NCBI GenBank assembly: GCA_964580435.1
Contig: CAZOKP010000088.1
Coordinates: forward strand, 1-11,176
Direction of reading: 5' to 3'
Source of the DNA: CAZKEW01 sp964580435
Lineage (GTDB): Bacteria; Acidobacteriota; Aminicenantia; Aminicenantales; UBA8522
DNA length: 11,176 bases
Shown here in pieces: positions 1 to 7,234 of this stretch. Each line of letters begins with the position of its first letter. The stretch's first letter is position 1. A program made the position numbers and the translations under genes. The notes under the pieces were generated by a model, which saw nothing but the letters and a program-made list of their open reading frames with translations, was not told the DNA's origin and did not search any database.

Positions 1-2
1 TT

Positions 3-1460
3 GGAGCAGCCGGAGGGATCGAGGGCTTCGGAGCTGATTATGAGCTGCCCAACGCGGAAGCCTATTGCGAGACCTGCGCTTCGATTGGCAATGCCCTCTG
101 GAATCACCGGATGTTCCTTCTCCATGGAGACGCTAAATATATTGATGTCCTGGAAAGGGTGCTTTACAACGGGTTCCTTTCCGGGATCTCTCTCGGAGGC
201 GACCGATTCTTCTATCCGAACCCTCTGGAATCCTTCGGCCAGTATCACCGCAGCGCCTGGTTTAGCTGCGCCTGCTGCCCAAGCAATATCACCCGGTTCA
301 TTCCTTCTATTCCCGGATATGTTTACGCTAAACGGGAAGATTCTTTATATGTGAATCTGTTTATGGCGAGCGAGGCGACCATAGACCTGGGGCTGCAGAA
401 GGTGAGTGTCCAGCAGGAAACGCGCTATCCCTGGGATGGAAATATCAGGATCACGATAAGCCCTGAAAAACCCGCTGAATTTTCCGTCAATGTCCGGGTT
501 CCGGGTTGGGCTGTCGGGCAGCCTGTTCCCGGAAATCTTTATCGTTTCCAGGACAAGGGCGGAGAGGCCGTTGTCGTCCGGGTCAACGGCGCCGATGTCC
601 CGCTCCAGCTCAACCTGGGTTACGTTCGACTCCAGCGCACCTGGAAGCCCGGCGATGTGATCGAGGTAAGTTTTGCGATGCCCGTCCGCAGGATCTTGGC
701 CAACCCCGAGGTCAAAGCCGATGTCGGGAAGATCGCTCTGGAGCGGGGCCCTATAGTCTATTGCGCGGAGTGGCCGGATAATGGCGGCCACGTGAGCAAC
801 CTGGTTTTGGAGGATAACGTCCTACTCAGTGCCGAGCGCCGAGATAATCTGCTTAACGGAGTGACTGTCATCAAGGGAGAAGCCACGGCCTTGTATGAAG
901 GAAAGAAGGGCGGGCCCGCCGTCGCCAAGGAACAACAATTTATGGCAATTCCCTATTACGCCTGGGCCCACCGAGGAGAAGGGGAGATGACGGTCTGGCT
1001 GGCCAGCTCGCCAGCCAGCGCCAGGCCGTTGCCCAATCCGACGATTGCCTCGAAAAGCAAGCCGACCGCATCCAGCGGGAAAAATGCAGAGTCTCTCAAT
1101 GACCAATGGAACCCCACGAGCTCCAACGATCATGCGCATCCATACCTTCACTGGTGGCCTAACAAAGAGACGCAGGAATGGGTTCAGTATGATTTTAGCA
1201 AGCCGGAAACAGTCCGGGCCGTCGAGGTCTACTGGTTTGATGACACCGGCCGGGGCGAGTGTCGGGTTCCTGCATCATGGCAGCTCTTCTATCAGGTTGG
1301 GAACACCTGGAAGCCTGTTCAGAATCTCATCCCCTACGGCGTCGAGAAGGATAAATATAACAAACTGAAATTCAGGGCCGTCGAGACAAAAGCCCTGCGC
1401 CTGGAAATCCAGCTCCAGAAAAATTTTTCCGCTGGAATCCTGGAGTGGCGCGTGGAATGA
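3..1460 (+). CDS. GH127 beta-L-arabinofuranosidase, 5'-truncated by the window edge
   Basis: This is the C-terminal 485 residues of a glycoside hydrolase family 127 (former DUF1680) enzyme; the reading frame is open from base 3 and the true start lies upstream. Seen in the sequence: the family block GGIEGFG (nt 12-32), whose Glu codon at 21-23 matches the acid/base Glu of characterised HypBA1; then AYCETC (nt 60-77), whose Glu and second Cys match two zinc ligands; then CCPSN at nt 273-287, whose cysteines match the nucleophile and another zinc ligand. All key residues are intact. A beta-sandwich region follows. From about nt 1040 to the stop there is a C-terminal module with a coagulation factor 5/8-like pattern (WVQYDF, VEVYWFDD, WQLFYQ), as in many Bacteroidetes/Acidobacteria GH127 proteins. 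Inferred role: releasing L-arabinose for the araBD genes downstream. Export cannot be judged because the N-terminus is missing. GH146 and other DUF1680 relatives are the main alternatives. Confidence 0.9.
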   Translation, partial: GAAGGIEGFGADYELPNAEAYCETCASIGNALWNHRMFLLHGDAKYIDVLERVLYNGFLSGISLGGDRFFYPNPLESFGQYHRSAWFSCACCPSNITRFIPSIPGYVYAKREDSLYVNLFMASEATIDLGLQKVSVQQETRYPWDGNIRITISPEKPAEFSVNVRVPGWAVGQPVPGNLYRFQDKGGEAVVVRVNGADVPLQLNLGYVRLQRTWKPGDVIEVSFAMPVRRILANPEVKADVGKIALERGPIVYCAEWPDNGGHVSNLVLEDNVLLSAERRDNLLNGVTVIKGEATALYEGKKGGPAVAKEQQFMAIPYYAWAHRGEGEMTVWLASSPASARPLPNPTIASKSKPTASSGKNAESLNDQWNPTSSNDHAHPYLHWWPNKETQEWVQYDFSKPETVRAVEVYWFDDTGRGECRVPASWQLFYQVGNTWKPVQNLIPYGVEKDKYNKLKFRAVETKALRLEIQLQKNFSAGILEWRVE

Positions 1461-1476
1461 AATCTAACTTGCTGTC

Positions 1477-1522
1477 GGATGGGTCCTGTCGCGGCAGCAG
1501 CCGAGCCGCCCATCCTTCTTTT
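1477..1522 (+). terminator. Terminator-like hairpin with T-run after the GH127 gene
   Basis: GGATGGG (1477-1483) pairs perfectly with CCCATCC (1509-1515). Inside, CGGC (1492-1495) can pair with GCCG at 1500-1503 (tetraloop) or at 1505-1508, which stacks directly on the outer stem. TTCTTTTT follows at 1516-1523. This is the form of an intrinsic terminator or 3'-end stabiliser, although the 8-nt bulge and the interrupted T-run suggest incomplete termination. Only about 25 nt separate it from the next ribosome binding site, and no convincing promoter is visible in that gap. Partial read-through into the transport genes is therefore likely. Confidence 0.5.
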
Positions 1523-1561
1523 TCGGTAGACCTGAAAATTTGCTAAAAGGAGAAAAACAGA

Positions 1562-1672
1562 ATGCTTAACTGGACTGGCTGGCAGAATCCTTATGCTGTT
1601 GCCTACATGCTGGTCATGCTGGGCACCATCATTTTCGTCTGGCTGATCCCTGACGAATACCTGTATGAATAA
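1562..1672 (+). CDS. 36-residue single-span membrane protein upstream of the symporter
   Basis: A short reading frame starts at ATG 1562 and stops at TAA 1670-1672. A strong Shine-Dalgarno, AAGGAG at 1547-1552, lies 9 nt upstream. The product has a short polar, Trp-rich N-terminus (LNWTGWQNPY), one hydrophobic helix at about residues 11-30 (AVAYMLVMLGTIIFVWLI) and an acidic end (PDEYLYE). This is a plausible inner-membrane microprotein. It lies just upstream of a symporter gene set, and other sodium:solute symporters have small membrane partners (for example DUF485 with ActP, YhdT with PanF), so an accessory or assembly role is a reasonable inference. I recognise no family. A leader peptide is the alternative, but the ribosome binding site, the clean helix and the ordinary amino-acid mix favour a real small protein. 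Confidence 0.7.
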   Translation: MLNWTGWQNPYAVAYMLVMLGTIIFVWLIPDEYLYE

Positions 1673-1702
1673 CGGCTGAAGCGAGCTACGGAGATATTGA
1701 GC

Positions 1703-2242
1703 ATGAAAAGGATCAGTCCGTTTCTCGTTGTTGTTTTTGTTTTGTTCTTGTCCCAGGCTGGTGTCGGCCAGGAGAAATTCAATGATGTGCGCCAGCAAAT
1801 GGCCGACTATCTGACGGCCGTAAAGACATCCCTTCGGGCTGATGAAAGGCAAGTTGCCCTGGGGCATTTCGCGGATGCAAAAAAAGTCTGGGAGGCCGGC
1901 GTCAAGCCGATGATCACCGAAGGCGTGAAGACTAATGACCAGTTTCAGGAATATTTTGACCGGATGGCTGAAGTGGACGGGCATTTTGTTTCGCTGGCTC
2001 AGGAGCTTGAGTCGGGTGGACTTCAGCAAATTGAATCCAGGGTCAACGCCATGATCTGGGCCATCAGCCATCATCCCCGCGGTTTTAAGGTTCCGAACCC
2101 GCGCTACACCGTCTGGGACTGGGTCTTCGGGCTTGGCATAGGGATCGGGTTTTGCGTCTTTGCTGTTGTTTTCGGGCTGCATCTCCGAAGGTCGTATTAT
2201 CGCCGGTACCAAAAACAGGGAGAAGAAGCCCCGAAAGGATAG
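1703..2242 (+). CDS. Exported helical protein with C-terminal membrane anchor, unknown function
   Basis: The protein has 179 residues from ATG 1703. GGAG at 1690-1693 sits 9 nt before this ATG, which favours it over the in-frame TTG at 1697 that would be too close. Residues 1-23 look like a Sec signal peptide: MKR, then a hydrophobic run, then a polar end near GVGQ. Residues 24-130 are mostly amphipathic helix with many charged and Gln residues (FNDVRQQMADYL, FADAKKVWEAGV, FDRMAEVDGHFVSLAQEL), suggesting an extracytoplasmic helical bundle. A membrane helix spans about residues 137-160, followed by a basic cytoplasmic tail (LRRSYYRRYQKQ). The topology is therefore a bitopic protein with its main domain outside the membrane. 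It ends 5 nt before the symporter ATG, so the two are almost certainly co-translated. I do not recognise the family; there is no CXXCH haem motif and no lipobox. A substrate-capture or symporter-partner role is only inferred from position. Confidence 0.8.
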   Translation: MKRISPFLVVVFVLFLSQAGVGQEKFNDVRQQMADYLTAVKTSLRADERQVALGHFADAKKVWEAGVKPMITEGVKTNDQFQEYFDRMAEVDGHFVSLAQELESGGLQQIESRVNAMIWAISHHPRGFKVPNPRYTVWDWVFGLGIGIGFCVFAVVFGLHLRRSYYRRYQKQGEEAPKG

Positions 2243-2247
2243 AAACC

Positions 2248-3891
2248 ATGCATTCGGATTTCATCATTATCGGGTTGTACTTGGTTTTGATGTTTGTGGC
2301 CGGGCTATTCTTCAGCCGAAACATCAAAAGCACGGCCGATTATTTTCTGGCTGCCCGCTCTGCGCCCTGGTTCTGGATTATGGGGGCTATCTGGGCCACT
2401 AATATCGGATTTCTTCATGGCTACCTGGCCCACGGCGGAGCGGCTTATGAGTGGGGCCTGATTCAGGCGAATTTCGAGTGGTTCCAGGGGCCTTTTGGCT
2501 ATATCTTAAGCGGACTGTTCTTCATCGCCTTCTACTGGCGCGCCGGGGTCTATACAGTTCCTCAATTTCTAGAGAGAAGATACGGTTCAGCGCTCAGCCT
2601 GATTTATAACCTGGCCTGGATCGTTATTTTTATCGTGACCATTGCCGCTGAGTTCTATCTGGGCGGCATCTTTCTCAAAAACCTTCTTCACATCCCGTTC
2701 TGGCCGACAGTGCTAGTGCTGGCGGCTGTCGTGGGGACGTATACGCTGCTCGGAGGCCTGGGAGCGGCCATCATGATGGAATTCGTCCAGTTCATCATCA
2801 TGATGCTCGGGACAATGCCGCTTCTCTTTATCCTTCTTCATATGGTGGGCGGGTTTGCCGGCATCAAAGACGTCTTGATCGGCCAGTGGGGGGTCAGCCT
2901 TCAGTATTTCACCGTTCTGCCCGATATCCACCATCCCTACGGCCCAGGGCCTTGGATCATCCTGGGACAATGCCTGGTCGTGACTCTCGGCTGGTGTGCC
3001 GGCCACCAATCCATGGTCCAGAGGAATTTGGGTGCGCGCTCTCTTTATGATGCGAAATTCGGTTATGTCGCTGCCGCAATTCCAAAAACACTGGGTGCTT
3101 TTTTGTATATTGTGCCGATGATCGCCGCGCCCATCATCTTCGCCGGCAACGGGATTTTCGTTGAGAGGGCTGATGCTTCGTACGGCAAGCTCATCATGAA
3201 CCTGCTGCCTTCCGGAATGCTGGGGCTGTTTATCGCGGGGCTGCTGTCGGCAGGACTCTCCAGCATCAGCAGCGTCCTGAATTCCACATCGACAATGGTG
3301 GTCAAGGACATCTATGAGCGATACCTGGTCAAAGGCCGCCGCGACCATCATTATTTTATAGCTGGCCGCGTCGCCACCTTTGCCGTGATCGCCCTCTCTC
3401 TCCTTATTGTTCCCATTGTGCTCAAGGTCTACTTGATTATGTGGCTCGAACAGACCCTGCTGGCCATGGTTTTGGGGCCTTTTATGGGCATCCTGATGTT
3501 GGCCATTTTTTGGCGCAGGGCCAATGCGGCCGGGAGCCTGGTGGGGTTCATCACTGGCGCAGTCTTTGCCGTCCTCCTCCAGCAAGTCTTCGGGGTTAAT
3601 ATTTTCTTCGAGATCAGCTGGTGGTCTTTTGTGGTGACTTCTATTGTTACCGTGGCCGTGACATTATTGACGGCGAAGCCCCGGCCAGAACAGCTCGACG
3701 GCCTGACCTGGGAGAGCGATTTCAGGGCCAAACTTGGCCAGATCCTCGAAGAGCGGGCGGTCAAGAACGGAGCGAAAATTAGCGAGGTCCCTAAGCCCGT
3801 TGTTCGGAGACCCCCTTGGTATTTGAACATCAAGTACTTGGCCACAGCCATCCTCCTCGTCCAGGTCGCTCTTTTGTTATTTTTTGGCTAA
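2248..3891 (+). CDS. Sodium:solute symporter (SSS family, SGLT-like), probable L-arabinose importer
   Basis: This 547-residue polytopic inner-membrane protein has the LeuT-type SSS pattern. The start is ATG 2248, with GAAAGGA 8-9 nt upstream; the frame stays open further 5', but that extension lies inside the previous gene. Seen: TM1 at about residues 3-20, the family block STADYFLAARSAPWFW, and the TM8 signature LLSAGLSSISSVLNSTST (about 332-349). By comparison with Vibrio SGLT, A335, S338 and S339 fall at Na+-binding positions. KDIYERYL follows the signature, as is usual in the family. A charged cytoplasmic segment at about 477-528 precedes a last helix (530-547). Family knowledge gives Na+-driven uptake; the arabinose substrate is inferred from the GH127, araB and araD neighbours. 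Arabino-oligosaccharide, galactose or another pentose is possible. The genes on either side encode small membrane proteins, which suggests a multi-subunit transporter. Confidence 0.92.
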   Translation: MHSDFIIIGLYLVLMFVAGLFFSRNIKSTADYFLAARSAPWFWIMGAIWATNIGFLHGYLAHGGAAYEWGLIQANFEWFQGPFGYILSGLFFIAFYWRAGVYTVPQFLERRYGSALSLIYNLAWIVIFIVTIAAEFYLGGIFLKNLLHIPFWPTVLVLAAVVGTYTLLGGLGAAIMMEFVQFIIMMLGTMPLLFILLHMVGGFAGIKDVLIGQWGVSLQYFTVLPDIHHPYGPGPWIILGQCLVVTLGWCAGHQSMVQRNLGARSLYDAKFGYVAAAIPKTLGAFLYIVPMIAAPIIFAGNGIFVERADASYGKLIMNLLPSGMLGLFIAGLLSAGLSSISSVLNSTSTMVVKDIYERYLVKGRRDHHYFIAGRVATFAVIALSLLIVPIVLKVYLIMWLEQTLLAMVLGPFMGILMLAIFWRRANAAGSLVGFITGAVFAVLLQQVFGVNIFFEISWWSFVVTSIVTVAVTLLTAKPRPEQLDGLTWESDFRAKLGQILEERAVKNGAKISEVPKPVVRRPPWYLNIKYLATAILLVQVALLLFFG

Positions 3892-3921
3892 GGGGATTTC
3901 TCGAAGATAAGGAGCAGTAAG

Positions 3922-4155
3922 ATGACGGAAGAAAAAAAAGGAGCGGATCCCAAGCTTATCGTGGCCGTTCAGATGCTCTCGATCGGCATCATCCTCCTCA
4001 TCCTGGGGCTCGTTGTCCTTTTTGTGAGTCCACTGCGCAGCATGGATCATTTTGTCCGCCTGACGTTCCTGATTAGCGAGGCCAGCATCCTCATTGTCGG
4101 GCTGGCCTTTGCCATAGGCGGAGGAATTCGTTATAAACGGGCAAAAAGGGCATGA
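3922..4155 (+). CDS. 77-residue two-helix membrane protein
   Basis: ATG 3922 is preceded by GGAG at 3911-3914 with 7 nt spacing. The charged N-terminus (TEEKKGADPK) leads into a hydrophobic helix at about residues 12-35 (VQMLSIGIILLILGLVVLFV). A short loop follows (SPLRSMDHFVRL), then a second helix at about 48-68 (LISEASILIVGLAFAIGGGI), then a very basic end (RYKRAKRA). By the positive-inside rule both ends are cytoplasmic. The TGA overlaps the next ATG (ATGA, 4152-4155), which implies translational coupling. No family is recognised. Its place between the symporter and the araBD genes suggests a transporter accessory subunit, but this is position-based inference. Small two-helix SSS partners are known for other symporters, yet I see no specific motif linking it to DUF485 or DUF4212. 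Confidence 0.8.
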   Translation: MTEEKKGADPKLIVAVQMLSIGIILLILGLVVLFVSPLRSMDHFVRLTFLISEASILIVGLAFAIGGGIRYKRAKRA

Positions 4156-4826
4156 AAATCGTCAGGTTCGCCCCCCATTTTTCTAATGCCGACGATGTCG
4201 TTAGGACGTTCTGCTCCAAGAATTTCAAGAGACCTTTTTCTGTGGAGATGGTCTATGTGCCTTTTGTCCTGTTCAAGTATGCGGTTGAGGCGAGCCGCTT
4301 TTTAGGGGAAAAAAAGATAGCGAAAGGACTGTTTTTAGCGGACTTGATCCAAGGCGTTCCTGTGAATATCAGGAAGGGGACGACCCTAAAATTGGAGGCA
4401 GGGTCGCAGAATGATTTTGCCGGCTTGCTGCATTCATCAACAGAAGGAGCAAAAATAGAGGCTGAAACGATTATCATCGAGGTTCAGGAGGTCTCAGAAT
4501 CCCAGGTCCTCCCGGTCATTTTAGTGGAGAGTGAAGCCATTGCCAGAGGGAAAAGGCTGTTACGTTATGACCTTATGCGTCTTTTCGGAGGTCTGCGTTA
4601 CCGGAAGGTCGAAATCACCCTTTACCCCGAAACAAAACTTGTTTATTATCCCTACTGGCTGGTTTATTACCGCGGCCGGCGAGGAGATATGAGGTTTGTC
4701 GTCATAGATGGTGTGATCGGACGAAAGGAAAGTGAGGAGATCGTCCAGTCTATTAAACTTGGGCTGGTGAAGAAAATGGAGGCCCCTCCACGGCTCAAAT
4801 TTTCCGAAGGAGCCAACCCAAATTGA
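4152..4826 (+). CDS. 224-residue soluble protein of unknown function, possible internal repeat
   Basis: The protein starts with ATG 4152, inside the stop codon of the preceding gene. No signal peptide or membrane helix is apparent, so it is probably cytoplasmic. Two similar aromatic segments stand out: VYVPFVLFKY (34-43) and VYYPYWLVYYRGRRG (164-178). The second is followed by MRFVVIDGVIGRKE, a strand-turn-strand pattern resembling the YYPxWxxxY...G...xxG blocks of some bacterial zinc-ribbon-associated proteins. No zinc-binding Cys cluster is present here. The middle (about 55-130) looks beta-rich. The 3' end overlaps the TTG start of araB (TTGA), and the araB Shine-Dalgarno lies inside this gene, so the two are coupled. 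I do not recognise a named family. A role at the cytoplasmic face of the transporter or in regulating the pathway is possible but unproven. Confidence 0.78.
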   Translation: MKIVRFAPHFSNADDVVRTFCSKNFKRPFSVEMVYVPFVLFKYAVEASRFLGEKKIAKGLFLADLIQGVPVNIRKGTTLKLEAGSQNDFAGLLHSSTEGAKIEAETIIIEVQEVSESQVLPVILVESEAIARGKRLLRYDLMRLFGGLRYRKVEITLYPETKLVYYPYWLVYYRGRRGDMRFVVIDGVIGRKESEEIVQSIKLGLVKKMEAPPRLKFSEGANPN

Positions 4827-6547
4827 AAAGAAGAAGGTTATGTCTGGGGCTTGATTTTGGGACAAATTCGGTCCGGGCCCTCCTGGCCGACCTGGCCGAC
4901 CTGGCCGACGGGCGGGAGGTAGCCACTGCCATTTGTGAATATGAGACAGGTCAGGAAGGGGTCATCCTCGACCCGCTGGACCCGAGTCTCGCAAGACAGA
5001 ACCCGGCCGATTATGTGAAGGGGGTCGAGGTTGTCGTCAAGAGCCTGCTCGCTAAAACGATCAAGGCGGATGCATCCTTCGATCCTGCTGATATCATCGG
5101 CATAGGTGTTGACACGACCGGCTCGACCCCTATCCCCGTGGACAGGTCTGGCGTGCCTCTGAGCTTCAAGCCTGAGTTCAAGGACAATCCCAACGCTCAG
5201 GCTTGGCTTTGGAAAGACCATACTGCCCATGCCGAGGCGGCGTTGATCACGGAGCTCGCTTCGAAGGTCCATCCAGAATATCTGGCCAAATGCGGCGGGA
5301 CCTATTCTTCGGAGTGGTTTTTCAGCAAGATTCTTCATTGTCTGAGGACAGACAGGCGGGTTTTTGGTGCGGCCTACAGCTGGGTGGAGTGCTGTGATTA
5401 CATTCCCGGCCTTCTCACGGGAATTTCCGGCCCGCTCGAGATAAAGCGGAGCCGCTGCGCCGCCGGCCATAAGGCCATGTTCAATGAACACTGGGGCGGC
5501 CTGCCGTCAAAGGAATTCCTTTCGAGACTAGACCCAGAACTGGGCGAGCTGCGACATCATCTTTATGGAAAGACATACACATCTAATAAAGAAGCGGGGA
5601 AGCTTTCGGTAGAATGGGCGGGCAGGCTGGGATTGCCGGCGGGGATTCCTGTGGCTGTCGGCGCTTTTGATGCCCATTTAGGTGCAGTGGGGTCCGGAGT
5701 CGCGCCGGGCAAGCTGATTAAAATCATGGGCACCAGCACATGCGATATCACAGTGTGGCCCAACTCGGAGCCTCTGGCCGATATTCCCGGCTTATGCGGT
5801 ATTGTCGATGGATCGGTTCTTCCAGGTTATTTCGGGCTTGAAGCCGGGCAATCGGCAGTCGGAGACATTTTCAACTGGTTTGTCAGCCACATCCAGCCCG
5901 GCGGGTCCAAGAAAGGCTCTCATAAGGCTCTCACGGTCAAGGCGGCCAGACTCAAGCCCGGCCAGTCCGGACTTCTCGCCCTGGATTGGAATCATGGCAA
6001 CCGGACCGTCCTCGTGGACCAGCGCCTGACAGGGCTCTTGCTCGGCCAGACATTGCTGACAACACCGGAAGAAATCTATCGGACTTTGATCGAAGCCACG
6101 GCATTCGGCGCCTTGACTATTATCAACCGGTTTGAAGAATACGGGGTTAAGGTCTCGGAGATCATCAACTGCGGAGGGATCGCCGAGAAGAATCCTCTGA
6201 TCATGCAGATCTATGCCGACGTCACCGGCCGGGAAATGAAAATCGCCCAGTCCGCCCAGACGTGCGCCCTGGGCTCTGCCATCGCCGGAGCAGTTGTCGC
6301 CGGTCCGGAGAATGGTGGCTACGGCAATTTTACCGAGGCACAGAAGGCCATGTGTGGAACCAGAGCTCGAGCCTTGCGTCCGAATCCCGAGAATCATAAA
6401 GTCTACGCGGAACTCTACAAGCTCTATGCCCAGCTCCATGATGCTTTCGGGGCAAAGCAGTGGTCGGGGACACTTTATAACGTGATGAAAGACCTCTTGA
6501 GTATCCGGGACCGTCAGAGAAAGGAGAGTGGATGCTTCAGGATTTAA
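4823..6547 (+). CDS. araB: Ribulokinase (L-ribulokinase, FGGY family)
   Basis: This cytoplasmic enzyme phosphorylates L-ribulose with ATP to L-ribulose 5-phosphate, the second step of L-arabinose breakdown. The 574 residues follow E. coli AraB closely along the whole length. Seen: GLDFGTNSVRAL (9-20, phosphate-binding loop), GVDTTGSTPIPVD (D97 in the first T), WLWKDHT, GGTYSSEWFFSKILH, RSRCAAGHKAMF, AFDAHLGAVG with the catalytic-base Asp at D283, and MGTSTCDI. The start is TTG 4823: AAGGAG at 4807-4812 is 10 nt upstream and the N-terminal length then matches E. coli; no nearby ATG fits. It overlaps the previous gene by 4 nt and araD by 16 nt. Oddity: three tandem copies of a 9-bp unit at 4882-4908 give a LADLADLAD stretch, about six residues longer than expected between the first two strands. 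The specificity call rests on the AraB-type motifs and on araD next door. Confidence 0.96.
   Translation: MKRRRLCLGLDFGTNSVRALLADLADLADGREVATAICEYETGQEGVILDPLDPSLARQNPADYVKGVEVVVKSLLAKTIKADASFDPADIIGIGVDTTGSTPIPVDRSGVPLSFKPEFKDNPNAQAWLWKDHTAHAEAALITELASKVHPEYLAKCGGTYSSEWFFSKILHCLRTDRRVFGAAYSWVECCDYIPGLLTGISGPLEIKRSRCAAGHKAMFNEHWGGLPSKEFLSRLDPELGELRHHLYGKTYTSNKEAGKLSVEWAGRLGLPAGIPVAVGAFDAHLGAVGSGVAPGKLIKIMGTSTCDITVWPNSEPLADIPGLCGIVDGSVLPGYFGLEAGQSAVGDIFNWFVSHIQPGGSKKGSHKALTVKAARLKPGQSGLLALDWNHGNRTVLVDQRLTGLLLGQTLLTTPEEIYRTLIEATAFGALTIINRFEEYGVKVSEIINCGGIAEKNPLIMQIYADVTGREMKIAQSAQTCALGSAIAGAVVAGPENGGYGNFTEAQKAMCGTRARALRPNPENHKVYAELYKLYAQLHDAFGAKQWSGTLYNVMKDLLSIRDRQRKESGCFRI
4882..4908 (+). repeat. 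Three perfect tandem copies of a 9-bp unit inside araB
   Basis: CCTGGCCGA occurs at 4882-4890, 4891-4899 and 4900-4908. The unit length keeps the frame and yields LADLADLAD just after the phosphate-binding loop. E. coli AraB has a single short hairpin (VDCASGEE) at this place. Replication slippage is the simplest origin. Confidence 0.9.
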
Positions 6548-7233
6548 AAGAGCAGGTCTGGAAGGCCAATATAGACCTGGTGATGTTCGACCTCGTCACT
6601 CTGACCTGGGGTAACGTAAGCGGATTGGAGAGAAGGAAAGGGATCGTGGCCATAAAGCCCAGCGGCATTTCCTACGAGGAGATGAAGCCCTCACATATCG
6701 TGCTTGTGGACTTGGAGGGAAAGAAGGTCGAGGGAAGGCTCCATCCTTCATCGGATACTCCCACCCACCTTGAAATCTATAAAGCCTTTGCGGACATGGG
6801 CGCCGTAGCCCATACCCACAGTGAATATGCCACGATGTTCGCCCAGGCCGCGATGGAAATCCCCTGCCTCGGGACGACCCACGCCGATGTTTTTTATGGG
6901 CCTGTTCCGGTCACGCGGTTTTTGACTCGAGCAGAAGTTGAAAAAGACTACGAAAAGAATACGGGCAGGGTCATTGCCGAACGGTTCCTAAGTTTGAGCC
7001 CCCTGGAAAGGCCTGGTGTGCTCGTCGCCGGACATGGCGCCTTCACCTGGGGGGGGACGCCCGACGAAGCCGTGGAGCACAGCCTGGCTCTGGAAAAGAT
7101 AGCGAAGATGGCCCTCGGCTCTCTGCTTTTGAGGCCTCGGCCGGGCCTCTTCCCGCAGTGTCTTCTCAAGAAACACTATCAAAGGAAGCACGGACCCAAG
7201 GCCTATTATGGACAGAAGAAAAAGGAGAAATAG
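6532..7233 (+). CDS. araD: L-ribulose-5-phosphate 4-epimerase
   Basis: This cytoplasmic zinc enzyme converts L-ribulose 5-phosphate to D-xylulose 5-phosphate by retro-aldol cleavage, rotation and re-condensation, feeding the pentose phosphate pathway. The 233 residues align with E. coli AraD from the first residue (MLQDLKEQV) to the end (KHYQRKHGPKAYYGQ), plus a short Lys-rich tail. Seen: LVTLTWGNVSG (21-31), IKPSG, SSDTPTH with D75, the zinc ligands H94 and H96 in AHTHS, D119 in GTTHADVFYG, the third zinc ligand H168 in VAGHGAFTWG, and Y226 near the C-terminus. These correspond to E. coli D76, H95, H97, D120, H171 and Y229. The conserved C-terminal AYYGQ distinguishes it from fuculose- and rhamnulose-phosphate aldolases of the same fold. 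AAGGAG at 6521-6526 is 5 nt before the ATG. The gene overlaps the end of araB by 16 nt, and the next gene starts 1 nt after its stop. Confidence 0.96.
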   Translation: MLQDLKEQVWKANIDLVMFDLVTLTWGNVSGLERRKGIVAIKPSGISYEEMKPSHIVLVDLEGKKVEGRLHPSSDTPTHLEIYKAFADMGAVAHTHSEYATMFAQAAMEIPCLGTTHADVFYGPVPVTRFLTRAEVEKDYEKNTGRVIAERFLSLSPLERPGVLVAGHGAFTWGGTPDEAVEHSLALEKIAKMALGSLLLRPRPGLFPQCLLKKHYQRKHGPKAYYGQKKKEK

Positions 7234-7234
7234 G

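Noticed and set aside
1..354. Open frame from TTG at base 1 in frame +1 (117 codons)
   Set aside because: It overlaps the GH127 frame, whose catalytic and zinc-binding motifs are unmistakable. The translated product has no family-like pattern.
1334..2212. Long minus-strand frame of 292 codons
   Set aside because: It runs across the end of GH127, the hairpin, the microprotein and the exported protein, all of which have good ribosome sites on the + strand. Its product shows low complexity and no recognisable motifs.
2713..3585. Minus-strand frame of 290 codons opposite the symporter
   Set aside because: The product is rich in His, Asp and Gln, as expected from reverse reading of hydrophobic codons. 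It has no domain pattern.
6532..7233. Possibility that the AraD-like protein is a fuculose- or rhamnulose-phosphate aldolase, considered because the isomerase is FucI-like
   Set aside because: Full-length match to E. coli AraD, including the C-terminal KHG-AKAYYGQ-type ending, and the adjacent AraB-type kinase make 4-epimerase much more likely.
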